Positions 1 through 8,749 of a stretch of 64,000 nt of DNA are shown here, one piece after another. The notes beneath the pieces were generated by a model that saw only the letters and a program-made list of their open reading frames with translations, did not search any database and was not told the DNA's origin. Every line of letters starts with the position of its first letter. Position 1 is the stretch's first letter. Origin of the DNA: Caldilineaceae bacterium (GTDB taxonomy: Bacteria > Chloroflexota > Anaerolineae > Caldilineales > Caldilineaceae); the NCBI GenBank assembly GCA_011523365.1, contig WTGY01000081.1, forward strand, positions 1 to 64,000, read 5' to 3'. The translations under genes and the position numbers were made by a program.

Positions 1-169
1 GGGCGGAGCCCCCGCACAAGGGAGGGCCGAATAGGCCCGACCGCCCAAATGCGAGTAGAGAGTAGTGAGAAAAACCACTTCATTTGCAGGCAGTTGGAAA
101 GTGAACTGACGGTGGTTTGATTTCTTCCAGAGTAAGCGACTGTTCGCCCCCATTTTGGAATGCACCCCT
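1..169. repeat. MITE-like dispersed repeat, copy 1 (right end only)
   Basis: The first 47 bases are identical to 20521-20567, and a near-identical block lies at 44557-44600. The block holds the strong hairpin arm GGAGCCCCCGC followed by CACAAGGGAGGG. About 100 bases downstream, at 147-169, is the right terminal repeat (ATTTTGGAATGCACCCC), which matches the right ends of the other two copies. The left end lies outside the window. No coding capacity is seen. Bases 170-401, between this copy and the next gene, hold nothing recognisable. Confidence 0.75.
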
Positions 170-401
170 GTGCCAGGTTGGTCCGAACGAGGCGTGAAAG
201 CGTTTCAGATACTGAACAGTTCTCGAGAAGAAACCGGAACACAGCCGAGGAATGCACGAGCCTCAGATTGCGCCCATCATGTGGGGCGGGGAGAGAAGGA
301 TACGGGCCCAGGCGCACTGTACACATCGAATGGGAACAGTGTCCTATGGGGCCCGCACGTGTTTGTGTCAGCAGCCAGGCGGCTGGCTTTTGCCGTCCGT
401 C

Positions 402-1175
402 CTAGCGGAGTTCGTATGTGATTTGCAACTGCATTGTCAGATTCAGCTCACCTGGGCTGATTGGACCGGAGCCACCTCCCATCTCGGCTGCTGCCATCCT
501 TGAGAAATTGCCGCCGAAGAAGCCGCCGCCCTGGCCAATTATCTCGCTAATTTCCATTACTTCGCCGACGTCTACTCCGATAAGCTGGGCCAAGTCTCCT
601 GCCTTGTCATAGGCGTCTGCGACCGCCTTTGCGCGGGCCTCTGACTCCACCGAAGCTGGATCCGCCAAGCTGAAATCGACTCCATAGATGTTGTTCGCAC
701 CGGCGTCGATCGCCGCATCCAGCACATCGCCGATACTCTCCAGATCCTGAATTGTGATGAAGACCGTATTGCTCACACGATAGCGAACTTCGTCTTCATC
801 GAGCAAGCCGCCAGGCCCAAACCGTTCGGCAAAGATGCTGAAGTGTCTGGTTTGAATGTCTTTCTCATCTATGTTCTGCGAGAGAAGAGCAGCCTGGACC
901 TCTTCCATAATTGCCTGGGCAGCAGCGCTGGCTTCTCTCACTGTAGTCCGTACTACCTCAACACCGATTGAGGCTGTGGCGATATCAGGTGAGATGCTGA
1001 CGGTGCCTTCTCCTACAACCGTAACCGAATGGGTATTCGGGACGGTGAGCTTTTGCTCGCGGGCCATGGCTGAAGGCGCAGGTGGAGCCGTACTGACTAC
1101 GAATACCGCAATCAGGATCAGGGATGTCGTCGCCACCAGGCCAATCGCGGTATTCGCCGAGAATTTCGCTTTCAT
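402..1175 (-). CDS. SIMPL domain-containing protein (DUF541), exported
   Basis: This 257-residue protein starts MKAKFSAN, with a Shine-Dalgarno AGGAGA about 9 bases upstream. In-frame codons further upstream lack such a site. An N-terminal hydrophobic stretch (residues about 8-28) ending near PSAMA looks like a signal peptide. The mature part has the pattern of SIMPL/DUF541 proteins: an early VTVVGEGTVSISPDIATASIGVE strand block, a helical middle, and SEARAKAVADAYDKAGDLAQLIG near residue 190. Relatives are periplasmic or cell-surface proteins, some linked to oxidative-stress protection, but the molecular role is not settled. It is divergent from the next gene, with about 165 bp between them. 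Confidence 0.85.
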   Translation of the reverse strand: MKAKFSANTAIGLVATTSLILIAVFVVSTAPPAPSAMAREQKLTVPNTHSVTVVGEGTVSISPDIATASIGVEVVRTTVREASAAAQAIMEEVQAALLSQNIDEKDIQTRHFSIFAERFGPGGLLDEDEVRYRVSNTVFITIQDLESIGDVLDAAIDAGANNIYGVDFSLADPASVESEARAKAVADAYDKAGDLAQLIGVDVGEVMEISEIIGQGGGFFGGNFSRMAAAEMGGGSGPISPGELNLTMQLQITYELR

Positions 1176-1339
1176 TTCGCAGTCTCTCCTTGAAACGCAG
1201 GTCATCCGTACCACTACTGGCGATATCTGTACAACATCTATGACGACGCTACAGCCTAAAGAGTTTCATTCCTTTTGGCGTTGACTTCACTGCTCACGGT
1301 TCTACTGATTCCTGAGCGTGTGATAGGATCGTCTCTATC

Positions 1340-3610
1340 ATGCCCGCACGACTTTCAGCGTCGCCAAGTTACCTGGTTGTTTCGGTCCTGCTTTTTCTTC
1401 TGGCGGCGGGGTGGCTGGCTACTACTTCTGGCGATGAGGCCGGTAGTCCGGCCGCAGCAACAGTAGTAAATCGGCTAGACAACGGCGCAGTCGCATCGAT
1501 GGACAGCCCAGTCTTTGCTTTCGAACCGGGCTGGCACGTCTCTGTCGAAGGGGCTGACACGACCGAGCCGGACGAGCCATGGGCGCAGCCGTCGGGGCGG
1601 ATGGCCTTCGATTACAATGGCCGAGAACTCGCACTGCAGTTAGCCTTGGGAGACTATTGGGGCTACATTTTCGTGATGGTAGACGGACGTCCCGCCAACC
1701 GCCTACCCACTCTTTGGGGCAATACTGACACCCTCGGCCAACCTGGCGGCTACCTGCCTCTGTTTGCCCCGGAAAAGGAGACCGAGGCCGGTCCGGCTAC
1801 TGAGTGGGTTGTCGTTCACCGGGCTTCCAACGACGGGCCTCACCAGGTCGTAGTCGAAGTATGGCGCGGTTGGGGCCAGACCGTCCTGCGGGCCGTGGCC
1901 GTGGACGCAATGCCAACTGTCCCGCGGCCACAGTGGCCTGCTGCCCTGCTCGCCCTGATCGGAGGTTGGCTTGTTGTTGCCTCTGCCGGCCCGATTCTTG
2001 GGAGCGTTTTGGCGGCTAGACGGCTGTCAGGGGAAGGTTCCCAATCTCCCGGACTCGCGCTACAGGGTATACGCGGTCGTGGGATGGCTCAGATGTGGGC
2101 ACGCAGTTCCACTTGGCTCATCACCTTTGTGCCCCGGAAACACGCCATCGGCATAGCCATTGCCGGCCTCGCAATGATAGCAGCTGGGACAGCCGCCCAG
2201 AATTGGCTGCTCACCGACGCAGGGCTGGTATTGCTCGGTGTCGCTGGACTGCAGCGACCGGTCATTTGGACCGGGGCCCTCCTCTTGGGGCTTCCCTTTT
2301 ACCTGCACCCTCTGCCTCTCTTGCCTGGACGGGCGCTCAATCTGATCGAAATCGGAGTTTACGGCGGCTTGGGCCTCACAGTGGCTAGGCTCTTCATTTT
2401 GCAGGGCCGCCAAGGGACCTCGGGCCAGCAGCCAGCTACCATTGACGCGCGCCACCGGATCTTCCTCCTGATCGTTTCCTTCGCTCTCGTGGCCACTATT
2501 GCGGCTGAGGAAGAAGGTGTGGCGTTGCGCGAGTGGCGCACACTCTTCCTCAGCGCCGGCCTCTTTGCTCTGTTGCTACACGAGACGTTGCGCCGAGCCA
2601 GCGACCCCAATGCCGCTCGGACCTTTCTCGCTTTCTGCTGGTTGGTGGGCGGGGCGGTAGTCGCTACGGCAGGCCTCTGGCAGTACGTCACAGAGCAGAA
2701 CATCATCCAGGCCGAGGGCGTCAACCGGATTCGGGCCTTTTACGGTTCCCCCAATAACCTGGGCTTATACCTGGAGCGGACTGCGGCGATGGGTCTGGCT
2801 ATGGGTATATTCGGGACGTTGAAGGCCGGGAACGAGAGAAACGGGAAAACTCCGACGCGGCTAGAGAGACTCCCCCTCCTTGGGTCCTGGAAGAGTGCAC
2901 CGATGCCGGCACGCTGCGCGCTTCTCCTGACCATTCCTCAGCTATTGGCACTTCTCTTGACTTTCAGCAAAGGCGCGATCTTCCTTGGCCTGCCGGCGAT
3001 GTTGCTGGCTCTGGCCATCGGGGGGAGGCGCCTTCTGGCCGCGCCGGGCCTGGGACTGTCGAGGCGATGGGGTTGGGGCCTGGCCGCCGTGGCAGCGGCT
3101 ATGGTTCTGGGGTTGATCCCATTCCTAGGTACGGAACGATTTCGCAGCCTGCTGGACTTTCGTCCTGAGGGTACGGCCGGCATACGCCTCAGTCTCTGGC
3201 GCAGCAGCGTGCAGATGGCCCTGGATCATCTCTGGCTGGGGGTCGGTCCGGACAACTTTCTTTACAGCTATCGGAGCGGCTACATACTGCCCGCTGCCTG
3301 GCGAGACCCCAGCCTCAACCATCCCCATAACGTCGTTCTCGACTGGTGGACACGACTTGGTCTGCCCGGCCTCGCTCTGGCTGCGGCCTGGCTGTGGCTG
3401 GGGCTTCGCTCTCTGTGGAGGGCGACAACATCTGATGTAATTGCCGTTGGGGGGTTGGGAGTAGTCGCGGCCGCGTTAGGACACGGGCTGATCGATGCCT
3501 CGTATGCTTTGCCCGATTTGCTGATTGTGTGGGTCTTTCTGCTGCATCTCTTCTCGCCGCCGGCAGCGTATGGTCCAGTTAGCGTTCCAAAGGAGCCGCA
3601 GTCAGCTTAG
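1340..3610 (+). CDS. O-antigen ligase (Wzy_C/WaaL-like) family polytopic membrane protein
   Basis: This 756-residue protein has an N-terminal membrane anchor (about residues 10-28) and a soluble, probably extracytoplasmic domain to about 195. About ten further hydrophobic segments follow. Near residue 660 lies HPHNVVLDWWTRLGLPGL, the H-x-x-x motif region typical of the Wzy_C/O-antigen ligase domain. WaaL/Wzy-type proteins join or polymerise lipid-linked glycans, and homologues in bacteria without LPS probably act on other surface polysaccharides. The large N-terminal extracytoplasmic domain is an addition to the usual 400-450 residue core. The start ATG lacks a strong ribosome-binding site. 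The gene stands alone, divergent from the SIMPL gene. The family is clear; the substrate is unknown. Confidence 0.8.
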   Translation: MPARLSASPSYLVVSVLLFLLAAGWLATTSGDEAGSPAAATVVNRLDNGAVASMDSPVFAFEPGWHVSVEGADTTEPDEPWAQPSGRMAFDYNGRELALQLALGDYWGYIFVMVDGRPANRLPTLWGNTDTLGQPGGYLPLFAPEKETEAGPATEWVVVHRASNDGPHQVVVEVWRGWGQTVLRAVAVDAMPTVPRPQWPAALLALIGGWLVVASAGPILGSVLAARRLSGEGSQSPGLALQGIRGRGMAQMWARSSTWLITFVPRKHAIGIAIAGLAMIAAGTAAQNWLLTDAGLVLLGVAGLQRPVIWTGALLLGLPFYLHPLPLLPGRALNLIEIGVYGGLGLTVARLFILQGRQGTSGQQPATIDARHRIFLLIVSFALVATIAAEEEGVALREWRTLFLSAGLFALLLHETLRRASDPNAARTFLAFCWLVGGAVVATAGLWQYVTEQNIIQAEGVNRIRAFYGSPNNLGLYLERTAAMGLAMGIFGTLKAGNERNGKTPTRLERLPLLGSWKSAPMPARCALLLTIPQLLALLLTFSKGAIFLGLPAMLLALAIGGRRLLAAPGLGLSRRWGWGLAAVAAAMVLGLIPFLGTERFRSLLDFRPEGTAGIRLSLWRSSVQMALDHLWLGVGPDNFLYSYRSGYILPAAWRDPSLNHPHNVVLDWWTRLGLPGLALAAAWLWLGLRSLWRATTSDVIAVGGLGVVAAALGHGLIDASYALPDLLIVWVFLLHLFSPPAAYGPVSVPKEPQSA

Positions 3611-3661
3611 AGAATGTCGCTACTGCAGTTTACTGCGCTCGGACTGCCGGAAGGGGCTGAT

Positions 3662-4567
3662 TTACAGCGTCCGCAGACGGTTAAGGCTCCAGCGGTAGGT
3701 GTGGTTGTCGGGGATCTTACAGTCGCTGAAGCGAAAGCAATAGAAGGTGTAATAGAGGTCGATTCGTTGCCAGCTGTGGGTACCGTATCGCTCGGTTATC
3801 TGGCTGTGCAGGAATTCGTAGTCCGCCTCGGTTACAAAGTCGAAGATGCGGCAGAAGTAGTAGGCGCCGGCCAGATCCATCATTGGGTCGCCTATCAGTG
3901 TCAGCGGGCTGAAATCTACTATGGCCGTAAGGATTCCGCGCTCGTCGCACAGGACATTGCCGGGGAAGTAGTCGCCATGGACCAGGCACTTCTGCGGCCG
4001 CGGCGGCAAGCCGCTGAGTTCCCGATAGAACTGATCCACAATCCGGTCCACATCAGGTAGGTCCTCCTGCAGGTCGGCATAGGATCGCGCCAGGGTTGCC
4101 TCGATGCGCGCCTGCAGGAAGCCGGACCAGGTCTCCGCGGAGATCTCCTCTTGTGGATTCAGGGGTTCGCCAAATGGCAACTGCGGCATATGAACGGCAT
4201 GCAAGGGAGGAAGGCCGTCTAACAAGGAATCAAAAGCGCTGCGCCGTTCGCCAGGCGTCAGGCGGGGAAGGAGCTCTGCAAAGTCCTGGCCCGGAAGCCG
4301 TTTTTCGACATGATAGTGTATCTCCCCAACCGTACCGTATTCGTATATGAGGGGTACTGCAAAGGGAAATGAGAATCTTTGAAGCTGCTCCGAAAAACGC
4401 TGCAACAGCGAAAGGTATCCTGGGTCTTGCTGTTCGTTGTGGATTTTCAGAACGCGCCCGTCACCGATGTCGTACAGGGAGGAGGTCATTCCTCTCCCCA
4501 CCAGCGGGGCGCTTTCGACTTTCAGATGGCGGAATACCCTGGCTAACTTCTCATGATCGGTCATCAT
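3662..4567 (-). CDS. Aminoglycoside phosphotransferase (APH)-family kinase
   Basis: A 301-residue protein with the APH/choline-kinase fold signature. It has a possible ATP-binding Lys41 (VLKIH), the catalytic HGDYFPGN (His197, Asp199, Asn204) and a metal-binding Asp at about 218 (AIVDFSP). It could phosphorylate a sugar, amino alcohol or antibiotic; the sequence does not say which, so calling it a resistance gene would be unjustified. The first two codons are both ATG, and the start overlaps the tlpA stop (ATGATGA), so it is probably translationally coupled as the last gene of a gnd-tlpA-kinase operon. Confidence 0.8.
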   Translation of the reverse strand: MMTDHEKLARVFRHLKVESAPLVGRGMTSSLYDIGDGRVLKIHNEQQDPGYLSLLQRFSEQLQRFSFPFAVPLIYEYGTVGEIHYHVEKRLPGQDFAELLPRLTPGERRSAFDSLLDGLPPLHAVHMPQLPFGEPLNPQEEISAETWSGFLQARIEATLARSYADLQEDLPDVDRIVDQFYRELSGLPPRPQKCLVHGDYFPGNVLCDERGILTAIVDFSPLTLIGDPMMDLAGAYYFCRIFDFVTEADYEFLHSQITERYGTHSWQRIDLYYTFYCFRFSDCKIPDNHTYRWSLNRLRTL

Positions 4568-5241
4568 GGCAATATTTCAGCGATTTGCTCTGCCAGGATG
4601 ACACTATTCATTTCGCCCGACCATACCCCGCGAATAGTACCTTCAGCGTCGATAAAGTAGGTGAGCGGCAGCCCCTGAACATTGTAGCGTTGTCCCACTT
4701 CAAGAGAACGGTCCAGAACGATCTCGAACTCTGAAGTGCGGTCGGACTGCCCGGCAGTGGAGCTTTCATTCCTCCCGGCCGGGCTGCCTACTTCGTTCAG
4801 AAAGCGAGTGACGGTGTCAGCGTTCTCCCCTTGATTTACCCCAATGAACAAGACGCAATCTGAGTCCTGGTCGAGGCCGCCTGCGTTCTGTTGGTCGTCA
4901 CCAACTGATTCGCTCGCCGCCATACAGCCCCCGTGGCGCGCGGCCGCAGCCTGCAGGGCAGGAAACTCTCGACGGCAAGGACCGCACCAAGTGGCCCAGA
5001 AATTCAGTACGACCGGGCGCCCCTTCGCCGCAGAAAGGCTGAACGGATTTCCTTCTGCCCCAATCGCACTGAATCGGGGCAGCGTGAAGTCGGGGGCCGG
5101 GTGGTACAAGGCCGGCCGCGGGGTATCGAAAGTCGATTCGACGATAGATGGGCGGCTTACCCAGATCCAGGCTGCGCCCAGCAGGAGTATGGAAGGGATC
5201 GCCACGTGCCAGCGGTTAACCAACTTTCGATTCACTCCCAC
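4564..5241 (-). CDS. TlpA-like thiol-disulfide oxidoreductase, membrane-anchored
   Basis: A 225-residue protein with an N-terminal membrane anchor (residues about 13-29) and a thioredoxin-like domain. The active site is [13 protein letters not shown] (Cys86, Cys89), and the cis-proline loop is [10 protein letters not shown]. Such proteins reduce disulfides outside the membrane, for example in cytochrome c maturation. Two inserts (around residues 103-125 and 150-170, rich in Gly, Ser, Asp and Gln) make it longer than a minimal TlpA; the first insert contains additional cysteines. The start overlaps the end of gnd by 10 bp and the stop overlaps the next start, so the three genes form one transcript. 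No ccm genes are nearby. Confidence 0.85.
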   Translation of the reverse strand: MGVNRKLVNRWHVAIPSILLLGAAWIWVSRPSIVESTFDTPRPALYHPAPDFTLPRFSAIGAEGNPFSLSAAKGRPVVLNFWATWCGPCRREFPALQAAAARHGGCMAASESVGDDQQNAGGLDQDSDCVLFIGVNQGENADTVTRFLNEVGSPAGRNESSTAGQSDRTSEFEIVLDRSLEVGQRYNVQGLPLTYFIDAEGTIRGVWSGEMNSVILAEQIAEILP

Positions 5242-6659
5242 TCGCTGTGAAAAATGCCCTCTCGATCGGTGCGTTGGTAGGTATGGGCGCCGAAGAAGTC
5301 CCGCTGCGCTTGAATCAGGTTGGCTGGTAGCCGGGCGCTGCGGTAGCTATCATAGTAGGCCAGGCTGGCGCTGAAGGCCGGTGTAGGGATGCCTCTCGCG
5401 ACAGCCAGCTGGATTACCTTGCGCCACGCCGGCAGCCTTTTGGTGACTGCTGCCCGAAACTCGTCGTCCAGCAGCAGGTTCGTCAACCCGGGATTGCGAT
5501 TGTAGGCGTCGGTTATGCGGTTGAGAAAGCGAGCCCGAATGATGCAGCCGGCCCGCCAAATCGCCGCGATTTCTCCCAGATTCAGCCCGTAATCGTACTC
5601 CTGGCTTGCCTGGCGCAACAACGCCATCCCCTGCGCATAGGCACTGATCTTGCTCGCGTACAAGGCGTCTCGGGTAGCGTCTATCAGTTCCTGGCGACCG
5701 CCTTCATAGGCTTGCGTTTCAGGGCCCGGCAACCGCGCGGATGCGGCGACGCGTTCCTCTTTCAGCGAGGAGATGATGCGGCCGGTTACCGCGCTATTGA
5801 TGGTTGGAATCGGTGCGCCAACGTCCATGGCGTTCTGGCTGGTCCATTTTCCCGTGCCCTTCTGTTGCGCTTTGTCAAGCACCATGTCAACCAGTGCGCG
5901 GCCGCTCTCCTCGTCCAGCCTGCGGAAAATCTTGCTCGTTATTTCAATCAGAAAGCTGTCCAACTCGCCTTCGTTCCACTCGGCGAATACATCTGCCAGT
6001 TCACCAGGACTCAGCCCCAGAACTTGCTGAAGTATGTCATACGCCTCCGCTATCAGCTGCATGTCCCCGTATTCGATGCCATTGTGAACCATCTTGACAT
6101 AGTGACCTGCGCCGCCGCGTCCTATAAAGCTGACACAGGGTTCGCCGTCCTCTTCCGCCTTGGCGGAGATGTCCCGCAGCATCGGTCCGACCGCTTCCCA
6201 ACCATCTGCGGCGCCGCCGGGCATAATCGAAGGGCCCCAGAGTGCGCCTTCCTCTCCTCCACTGACGCCGACACCCATATATACCAGTCCCTTGGCCGTC
6301 AGTTCGTGACTGCGCCGCTCCGTGTCCGGGAAAAAGCTGTTGCCGCCGTCCATGACGATATCGCCTTCGTCCAGCATTGGCACAAGGGAGTCCAGCACTG
6401 CGTCGACGGGACGGCCGGCCTGCACCATCAAGAGGACGCGCCGCGGTCGCACGAGATTCGCCACCATCTCCTCCAGCGTCACCGCGGGGATCAGATTCTT
6501 GCCAGCGTGCTCAGCCGCGAAATCGGTCATTTTGGATGTGGTGCGATTGTGAACAACGACATTGTAGCCGTTACGCTCGAGGTTAAGCACCAGATTCTGT
6601 CCCATCACGGCCAGGCCGGATACGGCAATATCTCCGCGCGGGGCTGTGGCATCATGCAT
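5232..6659 (-). CDS. gnd: 6-phosphogluconate dehydrogenase, decarboxylating (NADP-dependent)
   Basis: Oxidises and decarboxylates 6-phosphogluconate to ribulose 5-phosphate in the oxidative pentose phosphate pathway. At 475 residues it is the normal length of the long-chain family. Signature parts are the Rossmann motif GLAVMGQNL (residues about 15-23), [18 protein letters not shown], and the catalytic [11 protein letters not shown], followed by the all-helical C-terminal domain. The start has a strong AAGGAGAGAACC site, and a TATACT -10-like hexamer lies at 6710-6715 on this strand. It is the first gene of the gnd-tlpA-kinase operon, divergent from the purH leader. Confidence 0.97.
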   Translation of the reverse strand: MHDATAPRGDIAVSGLAVMGQNLVLNLERNGYNVVVHNRTTSKMTDFAAEHAGKNLIPAVTLEEMVANLVRPRRVLLMVQAGRPVDAVLDSLVPMLDEGDIVMDGGNSFFPDTERRSHELTAKGLVYMGVGVSGGEEGALWGPSIMPGGAADGWEAVGPMLRDISAKAEEDGEPCVSFIGRGGAGHYVKMVHNGIEYGDMQLIAEAYDILQQVLGLSPGELADVFAEWNEGELDSFLIEITSKIFRRLDEESGRALVDMVLDKAQQKGTGKWTSQNAMDVGAPIPTINSAVTGRIISSLKEERVAASARLPGPETQAYEGGRQELIDATRDALYASKISAYAQGMALLRQASQEYDYGLNLGEIAAIWRAGCIIRARFLNRITDAYNRNPGLTNLLLDDEFRAAVTKRLPAWRKVIQLAVARGIPTPAFSASLAYYDSYRSARLPANLIQAQRDFFGAHTYQRTDREGIFHSEWE

Positions 6660-6849
6660 TGGTTCTCTCCTTAAAGCAGTGCAGACAATTCATTCGCAAA
6701 TTCCTGCACAGTATAGCAGACGGCCATTGGATCAGTGCATTTTTTGGTGGTTCTGGAATGAGAGGCGACAGTTGTAGGCGGAGAGAGAAGGATGCCCGGA
6801 AACTCCTGTCATCTGGCGTGAAGCCTCCGGAATTCAGGGTCGACGGCCT

Positions 6850-6879
6850 TTGGCTCGAGTCATTTCACTGTGATAGCAT
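6850..6879 (+). promoter_or_regulatory. Candidate sigma70-type promoter for the purH leader
   Basis: TTGGCT at 6850-6855 and TAGCAT at 6874-6879 are separated by 18 bases. A transcript starting about 7 bases later would begin just before the ZTP aptamer. The match to consensus is moderate, and the placement relative to the riboswitch is the main support. Confidence 0.45.
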
Positions 6880-6885
6880 GGGGAT

Positions 6886-7036
6886 CGAACAAGGACGAGC
6901 TCCTCAACTGGCGAACAGAAGGGTCCAGTTGCCGGCAATTCGCCTACTGTTTGGTCCCTTCATTTGGGTGGAGAGAAACCACAAGGGAGAGGAGCGGGGA
7001 TTAGTTTCCCTTTGTGCACAGTCGATCGCCTGGGCT
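6886..7036 (+). promoter_or_regulatory. ZTP/ZMP riboswitch (pfl motif) of purH
   Basis: All three conserved blocks of the pfl/ZTP aptamer are visible in order. ACTGGCGAACA is at 6907-6917. The GTGG...AAACCAC hairpin followed by AAGGGAG is at 6968-6989. CGCCTGGGC is at 7027-7035. The GGCG of the first block can pair with the CGCC of the third, which is the known pseudoknot. An extra hairpin (GAAGGG 6918-6923 with CCCTTC 6956-6961) separates the first two blocks. The family senses the purine intermediate ZMP/ZTP (AICAR nucleotides) and switches on one-carbon or purine genes when formyl-folate is short. PurH consumes AICAR, so the gene fits the ligand. Confidence 0.9.
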
Positions 7037-7038
7037 GG

Positions 7039-7073
7039 GGCAGTTGGGTTTCATCCGACTGCCTCTTTTGTTT
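7039..7073 (+). terminator. Intrinsic terminator: expression platform of the ZTP riboswitch
   Basis: GGCAGTTGG (7039-7047) pairs with CCGACTGCC (7055-7063) around a 7-base loop, followed by TCTTTTGTTT. It begins three bases after the last conserved aptamer block and ends 34 bases before the purH start, as expected for transcription-termination control. Confidence 0.88.
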
Positions 7074-7107
7074 GCCAGAATCTTTGCGTCTAAACAGGAG
7101 ACTCTCC

Positions 7108-8655
7108 ATGTCAAACCAACGTGCACTGATCTCTGTGTCCGACAAAACCGGCCTCACGTCTTTTGCGCGGAAGCTCAGCGACGCCGGCGTCGAACTGGTC
7201 GCAAGCGGGGGCACGGCCGCCCAACTTGCCGATGCCGGAATGCCGGTCATGCCCACTGAGGACCTTACCGGGTTCCCTGAGCTTCTCGACGGCCGTGTAA
7301 AGACATTGCACCCAGCAATACATGGCGGCATTCTCGCGCGCCGTACACATGAGCATCTCGCCGAGCTGGAACAGCAAGGTATTCACCCGATTGATTTGGT
7401 CATTGTCAACCTCTATCCTTTTCAGCGCACCGTTGCCGATGACGGAGTAACCCTGGCCGAGGCCGTGGAGCAGATCGACATTGGCGGCGTGGCACTCTTG
7501 CGCGCCGCGGCCAAGAACTTCGAATCGGTGACGGTAGTTTGCGATCCGTCCGACTACGAACGCGTTGCGCTGGCCATTGCGGACGGAGGGCTTGACGCCG
7601 AAACCAGACAGGCACTGGCCTTGAAGGCTTTTCGCCATACTGCCGATTACGATACGGCCATCTCCCGCTTCCTTGCCCAGCAGCCGTTGCAGGATCGGGC
7701 GCATTCGGATGATTTGGAAGAGATGCCTGCGCAGATCCGGCTGAATCTTGAGCGGGTGCAAGTGATGCGCTATGGGGAAAACCCTCATCAGCAGGGCGCT
7801 TTCTACCGGCACAGCGACGCCTCACCCGCGTTTGAGCAACTCCACGGCCAGGAGATGAGCTACAACAACTGGCTGGACCTGGACGGCAGCTGGCAGGCGG
7901 CCCAGGACTTTGATGCGCCGACTGTGGCGATCATCAAGCACAGCAATCCTTGCGGCCTCGCCTCGGCTGACTCCCTGGCAAGTGCCTATGACGAAGCCCT
8001 TGCCTCCGACCCGGTAAGTGCCTTTGGCAGCATCATATCGGTAAACCGGACGCTCGACAGGGAGACCGCCGAGAGGATGGCAAAGCTGTTTGTCGAGATC
8101 GTGGCCGCGCCAGCATTCGACGAGGACGCGCTTGCATTGCTTCAGCGCAAGAAGAACCTGCGAATATTGTGCGCCTGCGGTGCTGCCCCCCACTCGCTCA
8201 ACATTCGCACGGTCTACGGCGGCGCCCTGGTCCAGGAAGCCGACAGCAGCAGACAGGACCTCGAACCGGCGAACTGGCGCATTGTAACCCAAAATAGTCC
8301 TGACGCATCGCAGCTGGCCGACCTTGCCTTTGCGTGGCGCGTTTGCCGCCATGTCAAGAGCAACGCCATTGTTTATGTCAAGGATCGAGCAACTGTTGGG
8401 GTGGGCGCGGGTCAGATGAGTCGGGTTGATTCGGTCATGCTTGCCGGTCACAAGGCAGGAGAGAGAGCACGCGGCGCGGTGATGGCGTCAGACGCCTTCT
8501 TTCCCTTTGCCGACGGCATCGAAGCCGCCGCCGCACATGGGGTTGCGGCGGTCGTACAGCCGGGAGGCTCAATTCGCGATGAGGAGGTAATCGCGAGTTG
8601 CGACCGTCTGGGTCTGGTAATGGCCTTTACAGGTACGCGGCACTTTCGGCACTAA
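7108..8655 (+). CDS. purH: Bifunctional AICAR transformylase / IMP cyclohydrolase
   Basis: Catalyses the last two steps of IMP synthesis: formylation of AICAR using 10-formyl-tetrahydrofolate, then ring closure to IMP. The 515-residue protein has an N-terminal MGS-like IMP cyclohydrolase domain (RALISVSDKTGL near residue 4, LDGRVKTLHP, HGGILARR) and a C-terminal AICARFT domain from about residue 200, with MRYGENPHQ and IKHSNPCGLA. The ATG at 7108 follows AGGAG with 7-base spacing, and an in-frame upstream extension overlaps the riboswitch and is not used. Expression is probably controlled by the ZTP riboswitch directly upstream. Confidence 0.97.
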   Translation: MSNQRALISVSDKTGLTSFARKLSDAGVELVASGGTAAQLADAGMPVMPTEDLTGFPELLDGRVKTLHPAIHGGILARRTHEHLAELEQQGIHPIDLVIVNLYPFQRTVADDGVTLAEAVEQIDIGGVALLRAAAKNFESVTVVCDPSDYERVALAIADGGLDAETRQALALKAFRHTADYDTAISRFLAQQPLQDRAHSDDLEEMPAQIRLNLERVQVMRYGENPHQQGAFYRHSDASPAFEQLHGQEMSYNNWLDLDGSWQAAQDFDAPTVAIIKHSNPCGLASADSLASAYDEALASDPVSAFGSIISVNRTLDRETAERMAKLFVEIVAAPAFDEDALALLQRKKNLRILCACGAAPHSLNIRTVYGGALVQEADSSRQDLEPANWRIVTQNSPDASQLADLAFAWRVCRHVKSNAIVYVKDRATVGVGAGQMSRVDSVMLAGHKAGERARGAVMASDAFFPFADGIEAAAAHGVAAVVQPGGSIRDEEVIASCDRLGLVMAFTGTRHFRH

Positions 8656-8749
8656 GGCAACAGCGGCTGTTTGAGATTATGGGCTGGCGGCTTGCGATTT
8701 GCTCTGGCCGGCCGCCACTCAAATTGGGAGGGAATCTCGCAGTTTCGAG

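Noticed and set aside
155-503. Small overlapping open frames near the window start
   Set aside because: Three frames overlap each other and the repeat end; none has a ribosome-binding site or recognisable domain.
3662-4567. Antibiotic-resistance call for the APH-like gene
   Set aside because: Only the general kinase motifs are visible. The operon partners are gnd and tlpA, which give no support for resistance.
5712-6674. Long open frame on the plus strand opposite gnd
   Set aside because: It lies fully antisense to a well-conserved gene, shows no known motif, and arises from codon bias in GC-rich DNA.
6964-7107. N-terminal extension of PurH from an in-frame upstream ATG
   Set aside because: The segment is the ZTP aptamer and its terminator, and the conserved protein start with a ribosome-binding site is at 7108.
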